Of a stretch of 64,000 nucleotides of DNA, positions 15,855 through 24,415 are shown in pieces; the stretch's first letter is position 1; the number at the start of each line of letters is the position of its first letter. A program made the position numbers and the translations under genes. Below the pieces are notes generated by a model that had not been told where the DNA came from, searched no databases, and was given only the letters and a program-made list of their open reading frames with translations. Origin of the DNA: Fodinibius salsisoli (GTDB lineage: Bacteria; Bacteroidota; Rhodothermia; Balneolales; Balneolaceae); assembly GCF_026229185.1 (NCBI RefSeq), contig NZ_JAGGJA010000005.1, positions 248,001 to 312,000 of the forward strand. The letters run 5' to 3'.

Positions 15855-16670
15855 TTAAATATCCATCGGATTGGGATACTTGAATTCGTAATTAAGCTTA
15901 TCTTTTAATTTTTGATTGGATACCAGCTTATAGTCTTCAATATCCTCATCTTTAAAAGTGGGCTTCTCAAGTCCCAGAGCTTCTGCCATAGCCGGATAGA
16001 ATAATTTTTTAGGCGGATGTCCATCGGTGACTGCATTAAAAACTTCGCCGGTAATATTTTCGTCAATAACCTGCTGTATAATCTGGATACAGTCGTCTCT
16101 GTGAATAAAATTGATAGGGGCATTTCCCTTATCCAAATTTTTGCGTCCCGACATGTAGCGACCAGGGTGTCGATCATATCCATAGAGTCCGCCAAATCGA
16201 AGAACAGTAGTCTTGAAGCTGGACTCTGACATGAGGATGCTTTCAGCCTCGATAAGCGCATTTCCTGTTGATCGAACGGCCTTACCAGCAACGGTGTCGT
16301 TTTCTGTAACAACTCCGGGACGCTCGGGGTAAACCGATGTAGAGCTTACAAAAATGACGAAATCAATAGGGGACTTTTTGACTTTTTCTATTACAGCAGC
16401 AATCTGCTTCGGATGGAACTCTTCCACATTGTCTCGCCTTCGGCCGGCCGGGATGTTTAAGATAAGGAGGTCGGCGTCCCAGAAACCGTCATCCGCATCT
16501 TCATTAAGGGTTGGTTCCAGATTAATAAAATAGGGATCAATCTGTTTTCCTTTTAAAATTTCCAATTTATCAGGATCTGTGGTGGAGCCTTTAATAATAT
16601 GGCCTTTATTACGGAGTATTTCTGCCAGTGGCAGGCCCAGCCATCCGCAACCTAAAATGCTAATAATCAT
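15855..16670 (-). CDS. NAD(P)-binding protein, extended SDR/YeeZ-like
   Basis: A 271-residue Rossmann-fold protein. The N-terminal motif is GCGWLGLPLAEIL, not the usual GxxGxxG of SDRs, as in YeeZ-type atypical epimerases. It keeps VSSTSVYPE and FGGLYGYDRHPGRY, but the YxxxK catalytic pair of classical SDRs is not evident. INFIHRDDCIQIIQQVI and EVFNAVTDGHPPKK are typical of extended SDRs that bind nucleotide sugars. The substrate is unknown. It is the first gene of a possible - strand group with the CDGSH and DUF423 genes. Confidence 0.88.
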   Translation of the reverse strand: MIISILGCGWLGLPLAEILRNKGHIIKGSTTDPDKLEILKGKQIDPYFINLEPTLNEDADDGFWDADLLILNIPAGRRRDNVEEFHPKQIAAVIEKVKKSPIDFVIFVSSTSVYPERPGVVTENDTVAGKAVRSTGNALIEAESILMSESSFKTTVLRFGGLYGYDRHPGRYMSGRKNLDKGNAPINFIHRDDCIQIIQQVIDENITGEVFNAVTDGHPPKKLFYPAMAEALGLEKPTFKDEDIEDYKLVSNQKLKDKLNYEFKYPNPMDI

Positions 16671-16827
16671 AGTCTAAAATCTAATTGTAAAGAGGACTCT
16701 ATGTTACAAAAAAGCAGCTAAAATTATAAACTTTTAAAGATGGAACATCTATTATGATTTAAAGTTACAGGGAATAACGAATGGAGTATTTGTTGCATTC
16801 AATAATTTTAATAAATCAGTTAATGAT

Positions 16828-17283
16828 ATGAATCGGATAACATGTGCAGTTGTTATGCTAATGGTGGGAATTGTATTTTCATCTTGTAGTCAAAAATCGC
16901 AGGATGAAATGAATAAGATGCAAGAAAGTGCTGAGCAGACAACCGAAAATGCTATGAATTCTGCAGAAGAGGCCTTGAGCTCTATGCAGGAAGAGTTTGT
17001 CAGTACAGTGGGTGAGCAACAGCAAGCATTAAATCAGGAAATGGAGGAGGTGCAGCAGGCCATAGATAATCAATCTGAAGAGCTTGAGCCTGGGCTGCAG
17101 GAACGCTGGAATGACCTGAAAGACCAAAAAACGCAACTTGAAGAAACCTATCAAAAGGTGAAATCAGGCTCTGTTGAGAATTTCGAAGAAATAAAAACGG
17201 ACCTTCAGGATCAACTGCAGGATTTCAAAGACAATTTGGCCCAGCTTAAAACAGATCTGGGGATTGAAGAATCGTCTAACTAA
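16828..17283 (+). CDS. Coiled-coil lipoprotein
   Basis: A 151-residue protein with a lipoprotein signal peptide: MNRITCAVVMLMVGIVFSSC, with the lipobox Cys at residue 20. The rest is almost wholly helical, with many Glu, Gln, Asp and Asn and heptad-like hydrophobic spacing, so a coiled coil in the periplasm is likely. I recognise no named family. It stands alone and is closed by the strong bidirectional terminator at 17307. Confidence 0.8.
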   Translation: MNRITCAVVMLMVGIVFSSCSQKSQDEMNKMQESAEQTTENAMNSAEEALSSMQEEFVSTVGEQQQALNQEMEEVQQAIDNQSEELEPGLQERWNDLKDQKTQLEETYQKVKSGSVENFEEIKTDLQDQLQDFKDNLAQLKTDLGIEESSN

Positions 17284-17306
17284 TTAACTACTGAGCGTAA
17301 TATTAA

Positions 17307-17338
17307 AAAAGGCCCGGTCGTAAAAGATCGGGCCTTTT
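17307..17338. terminator. Bidirectional intrinsic terminator
   Basis: A 13-bp stem (aaaaggcccggtc with gatcgggcctttt, one G-U) and a 6-base loop, flanked by A and T tracts. It serves the + strand lipoprotein gene on its left and the - strand P5C dehydrogenase gene on its right. Confidence 0.9.
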
Positions 17339-17366
17339 CTTATTACTTAGCTGTAAAGAATGGCTT

Positions 17367-18998
17367 TTATTCTTCCCCCATGTAAGGATAGGTCCAGTCT
17401 TTGGCCGGAACCGTGGTTTCCTTAATTGACCGAACTGAAAGCCAGCGCATAAGGTTGGCAGCACTACCGGCTTTGTCGTTTGTTCCGGATTTTCGTGCCC
17501 CGCCAAAAGGTTGCTGGTTAACAATGGCGGCCGTGGGTTTGTCATTAATATAAAAGTTACCCGCTGCCTGACGTAGATAGTCAGCCATCTGCTTTAGTGC
17601 ATATCGGTCTTGAGAAAAGATCGCACCCGTCAGTGCATAGGGTGAGGTGGTATCACAAAGCTCCAGGGTTTCTTCGAAATCTTCATCCTCATACACATAA
17701 ACGGTGAGGACGGGACCAAAGATTTCTTCTTCCATGGTTTTGAAATGAGGGTCCTTCGCCAATACCAAGGTAGGCTCAATGAAATACCCCTCAGAGTCGT
17801 CATAGTTACCACCAAAAAGGATCTCTCCGTCATCTGATTCTTTGACGTAATCGATATAGGAAGAGATATTGTCAAAAGCATTTTGGTCGATAACAGCGCC
17901 CATAAAGTTACTGAAATCTTCTATATCACCGTATTTTACATCTTTGACTTCATCCAGGAATTTTTCTTCAAACTCCGGCCATATAGACTTCGGGATATAC
18001 ATTCGGGAGGCCGCAGAGCATTTTTGTCCCTGGTATTCATAAGCGGCCCGAATAGCTGCTATGACCAAGGCGTCTACATCGGCGGAATGATGGGCAAAAA
18101 TAAAATCCTTACCACCGGTTTCTCCTACAATGCGGGGATAAGTGTTATAGGTCTCAATGTTTTCCGCAATACTTTTCCACAAGTGTTGGAAGGTTCCGGT
18201 AGATCCTGTAAAGTGAAGGCCTGCAAGGTGTTCATTTTGGATTACAGGATCACCCACATCGGCCCCTTCTCCAGGTAAAAAGTTTATAACGCCATCCGGC
18301 ATACCGGCTTCTTTAAGAATTTTCATGATATAGTAACTGGAATAGACCGAAGACGTTGCTGGTTTCCAGAGGGCAACATTACCACAGAGGGCGGGGGCAA
18401 GCGGCAAGTTTCCGGCAATGGCGGTGAAGTTGAAGGGGGTAACGGCAAAAATGAATCCCTCCAGCGGACGGTATTCCATCCTATTCCACATGCCATCTGG
18501 GGAGTAAGGTTGATCGCGATAAATTTCTTGCAGGTAGTACGCATTAAAACGCAGGAAGTCAGCGAATTCACCGGCCGCCTCAATATCCGCTTGGTGCGGC
18601 GTCTTGGATTGCCCCAGCATGGTAGAGGCATTCATGGTGTTTCGGTAGGGACCAGCGACAAGATCAGCTGCTTTCAAAAAAATAGAAGCCCGTTCTTCCC
18701 AGGGGAGATCGGCCCACTTTTGGCGAGCTTCGAGGGAGGCATCAATGGCCATTTGTACTTCTTCTTCTCCACACAAATGAACAGTAGCCAGCTTGTGCTG
18801 ATGGTTATGAGGCATCACCACATCCTGCTGATGATCTGTCTTAACCTCTTTACCCCCGATGATGGCTGGAATTTCTACTTCCATATTTTTTAATCGGTCG
18901 ATTTCTGCCCGGAGCTCGTCACGTTCAGGAGTGCCTGGGGCAAATGAGAGATACGGTTCGTTCTCAGGTTCACGGATTTCAAAAAAAGCGTTGGCCAT
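17367..18998 (-). CDS. pruA: L-glutamate gamma-semialdehyde dehydrogenase
   Basis: Delta-1-pyrroline-5-carboxylate dehydrogenase: oxidises glutamate semialdehyde/P5C to glutamate with NAD+, second step of proline breakdown. 543 residues, the usual length of the stand-alone enzyme. The catalytic Cys is in YQGQKCSAASRMYIP and the general-base Glu in VGETGGKDF. FTGSTGTF and FGPVLTVYVYEDEDFEE are aldehyde dehydrogenase landmarks, and the C-terminus has GGARKSGTNDKAGS. Proline dehydrogenase is not in the window. Its stop lies just inside a bidirectional terminator. Confidence 0.94.
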   Translation of the reverse strand: MANAFFEIREPENEPYLSFAPGTPERDELRAEIDRLKNMEVEIPAIIGGKEVKTDHQQDVVMPHNHQHKLATVHLCGEEEVQMAIDASLEARQKWADLPWEERASIFLKAADLVAGPYRNTMNASTMLGQSKTPHQADIEAAGEFADFLRFNAYYLQEIYRDQPYSPDGMWNRMEYRPLEGFIFAVTPFNFTAIAGNLPLAPALCGNVALWKPATSSVYSSYYIMKILKEAGMPDGVINFLPGEGADVGDPVIQNEHLAGLHFTGSTGTFQHLWKSIAENIETYNTYPRIVGETGGKDFIFAHHSADVDALVIAAIRAAYEYQGQKCSAASRMYIPKSIWPEFEEKFLDEVKDVKYGDIEDFSNFMGAVIDQNAFDNISSYIDYVKESDDGEILFGGNYDDSEGYFIEPTLVLAKDPHFKTMEEEIFGPVLTVYVYEDEDFEETLELCDTTSPYALTGAIFSQDRYALKQMADYLRQAAGNFYINDKPTAAIVNQQPFGGARKSGTNDKAGSAANLMRWLSVRSIKETTVPAKDWTYPYMGEE

Positions 18999-19113
18999 AA
19001 TGCGTAAATCAGTTTATTGCGATTATCGTAACAAAAATACGTTGAATGTATCAGGCCTGAAGGTACGAATTTTTTGAGGGAATTCGGAGTTTCCCATGCA
19101 TAAAAACAGGCTA

Positions 19114-20463
19114 TTATTTTAAATAATCGGCAACCTTATTTGCGGTGTCTAAACCTGAGAAGATACAGTCAGGGACTGATACACCGCCTCGAAAATTTCC
19201 ATTAATAAAGAGGCCGGGGGATTTCTTTTCGAGGTTTTTGATAGCCGATAAATATTGCTCATATCCTACATTATATTGAGGGATGGCTTTGGGCCAAAAG
19301 GTATGATGGGTAAAAACAGGATTACCCTCAATGCCCAGAAGCTGATCCAGTTCCGGAAGCAGATATTTTAACAACTCAGCCTTTGATTTTTGAGCCAGAT
19401 GAGGATACCGGGCTCCCCCGATAAAACAGGTGAGCAAGTGATGGTTCTCCGGGGCCCGATCGCTGAAAAGAGTGGATGAAAATAATACTCCAAGAGTTTG
19501 GAAGGGTTCTACTTCCGGTATGAGCATTCCAAAACCATCCAGTGGGTGATGTATTTGTTCTTTTTTAAAACCAAGTGCAACTATGCTTAGGGGAGCATAG
19601 GGGATGTCCGAAAGTGGGGTGAAGGATGAATCATCAAAAATAGAAGCAAGCTGGTAGGCCGGTAAGGTTGGGATAATGATGTCATGTTCTGCCTGCATAG
19701 GGGTACCTTCCTCGCGACCGTTAAGCTGCCACACAGCGTCTCTTTGGTTAGCTGAAGTTATCTCACAGGAAGTCTTTATATTGGGTAACACACTTGCCAA
19801 TGACCGGGGAAGGGTTTGGTTCCCATCCTTGAATGACAATAGCTTCCTCTTGATAGTGTCCGGTTGCTTTTTCTTTTTGATGATCCCCTTTAAAAGTGAA
19901 CCATGTGTTTGCTCCATTTCCCAGAGGGAGGAGAAGGTGTGTCTGATGGAAAGTTTTGCGGGATCTCCGGCATAGACGCCGGAAACAAAAGGATTGATTC
20001 CATAATTAAGCGGTTCTTGTCCCAGTCTTCGGGAGATAAAGCGGGCAATGGTTTCATCATCATCTTGGGAGGGAGAGATGAAAGGTTCTTTGAGAAGCCT
20101 CACTTTAGCCCCAGTGGTAAGCAGAGAAGTTCGCAATAAGGCAGAAATAGACGATGGGAGTGCCACTGGCTGACTATCTTTAACAATGAACCGACGTTTA
20201 GCCTTTGTATTTGCTTCAATAATTTGGTTTTGAAGGTCCAGCTCATCCAATAACTTCCACAGTTGTTCCGATTTAACCATGAGGGTATTGGGACCTTCTT
20301 CAACAAGCCAGCCATCTTCCTGGATCGTCTTAATGGCTCCGCCAACCTGGTTAGATTTTTCATAGACCGTAACGGGTATACCTTTTTTATGAAGACCATA
20401 AGCTATTGAGAGTCCCGTAATGCCTGCCCCAAGAATGCCGATAGGTGTATTTTTGTTGGTCAT
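19114..20463 (-). CDS. hemG: Protoporphyrinogen oxidase (HemY-type)
   Basis: FAD- and O2-dependent oxidation of protoporphyrinogen IX to protoporphyrin IX, the step between HemF and HemH. About 449 residues. The FAD-binding motif GILGAGITGLSIAYGLHKKG is at the N-terminus, with the Glu-rich continuation EKSNQVGGAIKT and EEGPNTLM. GINPFVSGVYAGDPAKLSIRH is a PPOX landmark, and the C-terminus (LFINGNFRGGVSVPDCI) closes the FAD site. It lies outside the heme operon, divergent from the iron-binding lipoprotein gene, and the 140-base gap holds a palindromic operator candidate. Its O2 dependence matches HemF and points to aerobic heme synthesis. Often written hemY in Gram-positive nomenclature. Confidence 0.93.
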   Translation of the reverse strand: MTNKNTPIGILGAGITGLSIAYGLHKKGIPVTVYEKSNQVGGAIKTIQEDGWLVEEGPNTLMVKSEQLWKLLDELDLQNQIIEANTKAKRRFIVKDSQPVALPSSISALLRTSLLTTGAKVRLLKEPFISPSQDDDETIARFISRRLGQEPLNYGINPFVSGVYAGDPAKLSIRHTFSSLWEMEQTHGSLLKGIIKKKKQPDTIKRKLLSFKDGNQTLPRSLASVLPNIKTSCEITSANQRDAVWQLNGREEGTPMQAEHDIIIPTLPAYQLASIFDDSSFTPLSDIPYAPLSIVALGFKKEQIHHPLDGFGMLIPEVEPFQTLGVLFSSTLFSDRAPENHHLLTCFIGGARYPHLAQKSKAELLKYLLPELDQLLGIEGNPVFTHHTFWPKAIPQYNVGYEQYLSAIKNLEKKSPGLFINGNFRGGVSVPDCIFSGLDTANKVADYLK

Positions 20464-20492
20464 TGTATAATTAATTCGATACTTTCGCTTTC

Positions 20493-20515
20493 TTAATTAG
20501 AATGAATCTAATTAA
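20493..20515. promoter_or_regulatory. Palindrome in hemG / Fe-binding protein divergent promoter
   Basis: Perfect 9-bp arms, ttaattaga and tctaattaa, around a 5-base centre (atgaa). The site is in the gap between the PPOX gene and the iron-binding lipoprotein gene. A Fur- or DtxR-type iron regulator is a reasonable guess from its position and shape. The regulator is not identified. Confidence 0.5.
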
Positions 20516-20602
20516 TTTGCAGGAGGTGTTACTGCTAAGGTTGAACATTAATAGCCAGTAGATCATACTGACAAAATATAAATGACAAGTGAATATTGTT
20601 AT

Positions 20603-21667
20603 ATGAATATGAAAATCCATCTTTCAAAGATAGTGGCATTATTGGGAATTGCTATTTTAACCAGCACTTGTTCTCAAAGCAATACTGATCAGCTGATTGT
20701 TTATTCGGGAAGAAGCCAGGCATTAGTCGATCAGCTTGTGACTGATTTTAAAGAAGAAACAGGTATTGATGTAGAAGTTCGCTATGGCAATGACGCTGAA
20801 TTATTGGCAGTTCTTAATGAGGAGGGCGACCAAAGTCCGGCCGATTTATATTGGGCCAATACCACCGGGGCGCTGGCTACTGCTTCAAAACAGGGGCTGC
20901 TTGAAACACTGCCCGATTCACTGTTGAATAAACCGGATAGCTTTACGTCAACATCCGGAAAGTGGATTCCTATAACTGTTCGATACCGCGTTTTGGCATA
21001 TAATCCCCAAACAGTTGATAGTACTGAGCTTCCTTCTTCGGTTATGGATATAAACGCTTTTAAGAAGTTTGAGGGCCGGATCGGTTGGACGCCTACCTAT
21101 TCCAGCTTTTATGATTTCCTGACTACCATGCGGTTAACGAAGGGGGATGAGGTAGCACGCGCATGGCTCAATAATATGAGTGAACTCGATCCCAAATCAT
21201 ACAGTTCGAATACCCCTATGGTGCAGGCTATTTTAGGCGGTGAAATTGATGTTGCCCTCACTAATCACTATTACGTGATACAGACTAAGTATGGTGGTAA
21301 GGAAGGATATTTTGAGGATCATGAACATTACGGAGAAGATGAACCTAATCCGGATGCCAATATTGAAACTTATCATTTTGAAAATGGAGATATCGGTAAT
21401 TTAGCACTCGTAACGGGGGCTACACAGCTAAAAACGGCTGATGATCCAGAGCTCGTGGCAGAATTTTTGAGTTTTTTGCTTTCTAAACAGGCCCAGGAAT
21501 ATGCGGCCCAATCGGTAAATGAGTATCCCGTCATTGAGGAAGTGGCACTGCCGGAATATATGTTGGAGTCTAAGAAAGCATTGAAGTTAAGTCCTGATTA
21601 TGATTACGAGCAGCTTCAACAGCTGGAGGGGACGTTAAACCTTCTGCGAGAGGTAGGCATTATTTAG
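20603..21667 (+). CDS. Iron ABC transporter substrate-binding lipoprotein
   Basis: A 354-residue periplasmic Fe3+-binding protein (FbpA/FutA-like, family 1 solute-binding). The N-terminus is a lipoprotein signal (IAILTSTC), so the protein should be anchored in a membrane. Family landmarks are IVYSGRSQALVDQLVTDFKEETGIDVEVRYG, ADLYWANTTGALA and TNHYYVIQTKYGG, where the adjacent tyrosines are typical Fe ligands. I start at ATG 20603 (MNMKIHLSK); ATGs at 20582 and 20609 are in the same frame. No permease or ATPase gene follows, so it must work with a transporter encoded elsewhere or with the TonB system beside it. Confidence 0.88.
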   Translation: MNMKIHLSKIVALLGIAILTSTCSQSNTDQLIVYSGRSQALVDQLVTDFKEETGIDVEVRYGNDAELLAVLNEEGDQSPADLYWANTTGALATASKQGLLETLPDSLLNKPDSFTSTSGKWIPITVRYRVLAYNPQTVDSTELPSSVMDINAFKKFEGRIGWTPTYSSFYDFLTTMRLTKGDEVARAWLNNMSELDPKSYSSNTPMVQAILGGEIDVALTNHYYVIQTKYGGKEGYFEDHEHYGEDEPNPDANIETYHFENGDIGNLALVTGATQLKTADDPELVAEFLSFLLSKQAQEYAAQSVNEYPVIEEVALPEYMLESKKALKLSPDYDYEQLQQLEGTLNLLREVGII

Positions 21668-21774
21668 TAAATAGATCATTAATTCTTGTTTTTGGGGGGC
21701 TGGTGGCCTGTAGCCGGTATGTTGCCAGGCATTAGTTTGATTCTCAAACAGTCTTATCTACTGAGCCCTTTCAT

Positions 21775-21795
21775 TATTTATACTGATTATAAATA
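21775..21795. promoter_or_regulatory. AT-rich palindrome upstream of siderophore receptor
   Basis: Arms tatttata and tataaata flank ctgat, 72 bases upstream of the receptor ATG. Like the palindrome at 20493 it has a 5-base centre containing TGA and fits TTAnAnTGAnTnTAA, suggesting one regulator for both. This rests on two sites and AT-rich DNA, so the support is weak. Confidence 0.35.
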
Positions 21796-21866
21796 GTCTT
21801 ACATGGCGTACTGACTTCTATTATTTTTATCCAGTCTAAATAAATAATTATAATCAGTTACATTCC

Positions 21867-24308
21867 ATGCTTCTGTTTAAGAAACTATCTTTTTTAGCGG
21901 CTATTCTATTATTCAGTCAATTTGCAAATGCACAAACCGGTTCCATAAAGGGAACAGTTACCGACCAGGAAACAAAGGAGGTGATTCCCGGCGTTAATGT
22001 AGGTATCGAGAATACTACACAGGGGGCCGCTACAAATGCGGAAGGGATTTTTGAAATAACAGAAGTAGCTCCGGGTAATTATACACTGGTGATTTCAGCA
22101 GTGGGCTATGCCCAAAAAGAACTCATGGTGTCTGTTAATGCTAATCAAACAACCACAGCAGATGTAGCTTTGACCAAGATGTACACCGAGCTGCAGGAGG
22201 TGGAAATCATTGGCCGAAGTGAGCAATCATATGAAACAGATGTCAGTTATGCGAGCACGAAGGTTGCTACCCGTCTTAAAGATGTTCCACAGGCTATCAG
22301 CTATGTATCCAAAGAGCTTATTGCAGACAAACAGGCCTACCGGGTCAATGATGTGGTCGAAAATATCAGCGGAATTAACCAGTTTTCGTACTACAACGAT
22401 TTTACTATTCGGGGATTTCGATCCGAGCAAGAACTTATTAATGGAAAGAGGGTGATCAATCTTTTTGGTCCACAGACGCTTCTTGCGAATTTGGAACGGG
22501 TAGAAGTCATTAAGGGACCAGCATCCGCTGTATTTGGGAATGCATCGCCCGGTGGAACGATGAATAGGGTAACGAAAAAACCGCTGGCCGATGACCGTAA
22601 AGCTATTTCCTTCACCACGGGTAGCTTTAATACGCTGCGTTCTACTCTGGATTTTACGGGTCCGCTCAATGAAGATAAGACGCTACTCTACCGTCTGAAT
22701 GTGGCTTATGAGAACTCCGATTCTTTTCGGGACCTTCAGCAGTTCAACTCCCTGATGATTGCCCCTTCGATATCCTTTTTACCAACGGATAAAACGCGCC
22801 TGAACTTTGACTTGGTTGTCACTAAGTACGATGGACGATTAGATCGAGGTCAACCAATTTTTGGTGCTTCGGCAGGAACGGATCTGAATTCTACCCCCAT
22901 CTCTTTTGCCATCGGGGCCGCTAATGATTACCACGAAACCGATGTGGTGTATGGGACGCTGGCCCTCAATCATGAGTTTACCGACAATCTTTCTTTCAAT
23001 GCCTCCTACATGCGCTATGGGTTTCAGGAAGATTTGTTAGAGCATCGAACTTCCAACAGTTTTGCTGTTGATAGTTTAGGCAACGAAATCCCGAGCTTGA
23101 TGGGCATACGTATTGGCACCCGTGAACGGGAGCGTATTAATGATAATGTGAGCACTTATTTTGTGTGGGAAACCAACACCGGGGATGTAGAACACAAGAT
23201 TGTTGCCGGGTATGATTTCATTCAGTCTATCCAGCCCGAAGGTTCGGCCGCTGCAGGTTCCAGCAGTGGTGCCATTTATCGCACCCGTGACGGTGGACTG
23301 GCCCAGTATGATCCTGAAAATCCACAAAATTATTACTTTGGTGACAATGGAAATCCGGTTCCCAATGTCCCGCACTTTAACTTGGAAAATCCTGAGTATA
23401 ACCTGGGTTTTCTGAGTGATTACATCCTGCAAAAGAGAATTTATGCGCCCGAGCGTTACTACACCCAGGGCATTTACCTGCAGGATCAAATAAAGTGGAA
23501 CCGTTTGCAACTCTTGCTGGGTGTGCGCCAATCATTTTATACGGATGTAATAAATTACCAGCAGGCGGATGAAAGTACCGAACTGCAGCAGAAGTTTTTG
23601 CCTCGCCTTGGCGTGGTTTACGGCATTACGGACCAGATCAACCTCTATGGCACCTATACGGAGAGTTTCCAGCCTCAGAATCCCACAGATCTACAGCCTG
23701 AAAATGGAGGCCCTTTTGATCCCCTTGAAGGCCAGATGATTGAGTTCGGTGCAAAAGGAAAATTTTTCCAGGATCGGTTATCCGTCAATATTGCAGCTTA
23801 TAATATCAACAATAAGAATAAACTGGTTCCTGTTCTGGGTACAGATTCGCTGGAGCAGCGAGGAGCAGAAGAATCGAAGGGCATTGAATTAGACATTAAC
23901 GGACAGGTGAACCGAAATCTGAGCCTGACGGCCAATTATGCCTATAACGAAGCTAAAATTACCAAAAGTGATGACGAATCCCTGATCGGGACGATCAAGG
24001 AAAATGCACCGCGCCACTCTGGTGGATTTTTTGCAAATTATGCGTTTTACAATAACGCCCTTAATGGTCTCAATATAAATGTGGGTGGTAATTTTGTGAC
24101 GGAGCGCAATACCTTTGAACAGACGCTCCAGCTGCCGGGATATATGGTTTGGGATGCCGGTCTTTCTTATAAAATGAATAAGGTAAAGGTTTCGTTTACG
24201 CTTGATAATGTATTCGATAAAACGCACTGGGTCGGAGGCTATAGCTATGTGCGTCTTTATCCGGGTACACCCAGAAATTATTTGATGAGCGTAGCTTACA
24301 CTTTCTAA
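21867..24308 (+). CDS. TonB-dependent siderophore receptor
   Basis: An 813-residue outer-membrane receptor that should import a ferric siderophore using TonB energy. Signal peptide (about residues 1-22), then a carboxypeptidase-regulatory-like domain (about 25-105; GSIKGTVTDQETKEVIPGVNV). The plug domain follows (about 120-235; RLKDVPQAISYVSKELIADK, DFTIRGFRS, ERVEVIKGPASAVFGNASPGGTMNRVTKKP), then a 22-strand barrel ending in aromatic MSVAYTF. The plug closely resembles the ferrichrome/FhuA-FoxA type. The ligand is not predictable. It follows the Fe-binding lipoprotein and precedes a PepSY membrane protein, a common iron-uptake arrangement. Confidence 0.94.
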   Translation: MLLFKKLSFLAAILLFSQFANAQTGSIKGTVTDQETKEVIPGVNVGIENTTQGAATNAEGIFEITEVAPGNYTLVISAVGYAQKELMVSVNANQTTTADVALTKMYTELQEVEIIGRSEQSYETDVSYASTKVATRLKDVPQAISYVSKELIADKQAYRVNDVVENISGINQFSYYNDFTIRGFRSEQELINGKRVINLFGPQTLLANLERVEVIKGPASAVFGNASPGGTMNRVTKKPLADDRKAISFTTGSFNTLRSTLDFTGPLNEDKTLLYRLNVAYENSDSFRDLQQFNSLMIAPSISFLPTDKTRLNFDLVVTKYDGRLDRGQPIFGASAGTDLNSTPISFAIGAANDYHETDVVYGTLALNHEFTDNLSFNASYMRYGFQEDLLEHRTSNSFAVDSLGNEIPSLMGIRIGTRERERINDNVSTYFVWETNTGDVEHKIVAGYDFIQSIQPEGSAAAGSSSGAIYRTRDGGLAQYDPENPQNYYFGDNGNPVPNVPHFNLENPEYNLGFLSDYILQKRIYAPERYYTQGIYLQDQIKWNRLQLLLGVRQSFYTDVINYQQADESTELQQKFLPRLGVVYGITDQINLYGTYTESFQPQNPTDLQPENGGPFDPLEGQMIEFGAKGKFFQDRLSVNIAAYNINNKNKLVPVLGTDSLEQRGAEESKGIELDINGQVNRNLSLTANYAYNEAKITKSDDESLIGTIKENAPRHSGGFFANYAFYNNALNGLNINVGGNFVTERNTFEQTLQLPGYMVWDAGLSYKMNKVKVSFTLDNVFDKTHWVGGYSYVRLYPGTPRNYLMSVAYTF

Positions 24309-24320
24309 ATAGATCGCTAA

Positions 24321-24357
24321 AATCCGTCGGACGACTGGCATTGTCGTCTGACGGATT
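24321..24357. promoter_or_regulatory. 15-bp stem-loop between receptor and PepSY genes
   Basis: aatccgtcggacgac pairs with gtcgtctgacggatt (one G-U) around a 7-base loop. There is no U tract, so it is not a clear intrinsic terminator. It may stabilise the receptor mRNA end or reduce read-through into the PepSY gene. Confidence 0.65.
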
Positions 24358-24415
24358 AATAACATTATAGATGCTTGACAAGCATGAAAAATAAATATCC
24401 ATATTTTTCAAATAA

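Noticed and set aside
21680-21780. Relic of an ABC iron permease after the Fe-binding lipoprotein
   Set aside because: One frame reads somewhat like a permease N-terminus (GGWWPVAGMLPGISLILKQS), but it is short and unsupported by any conserved permease motif.
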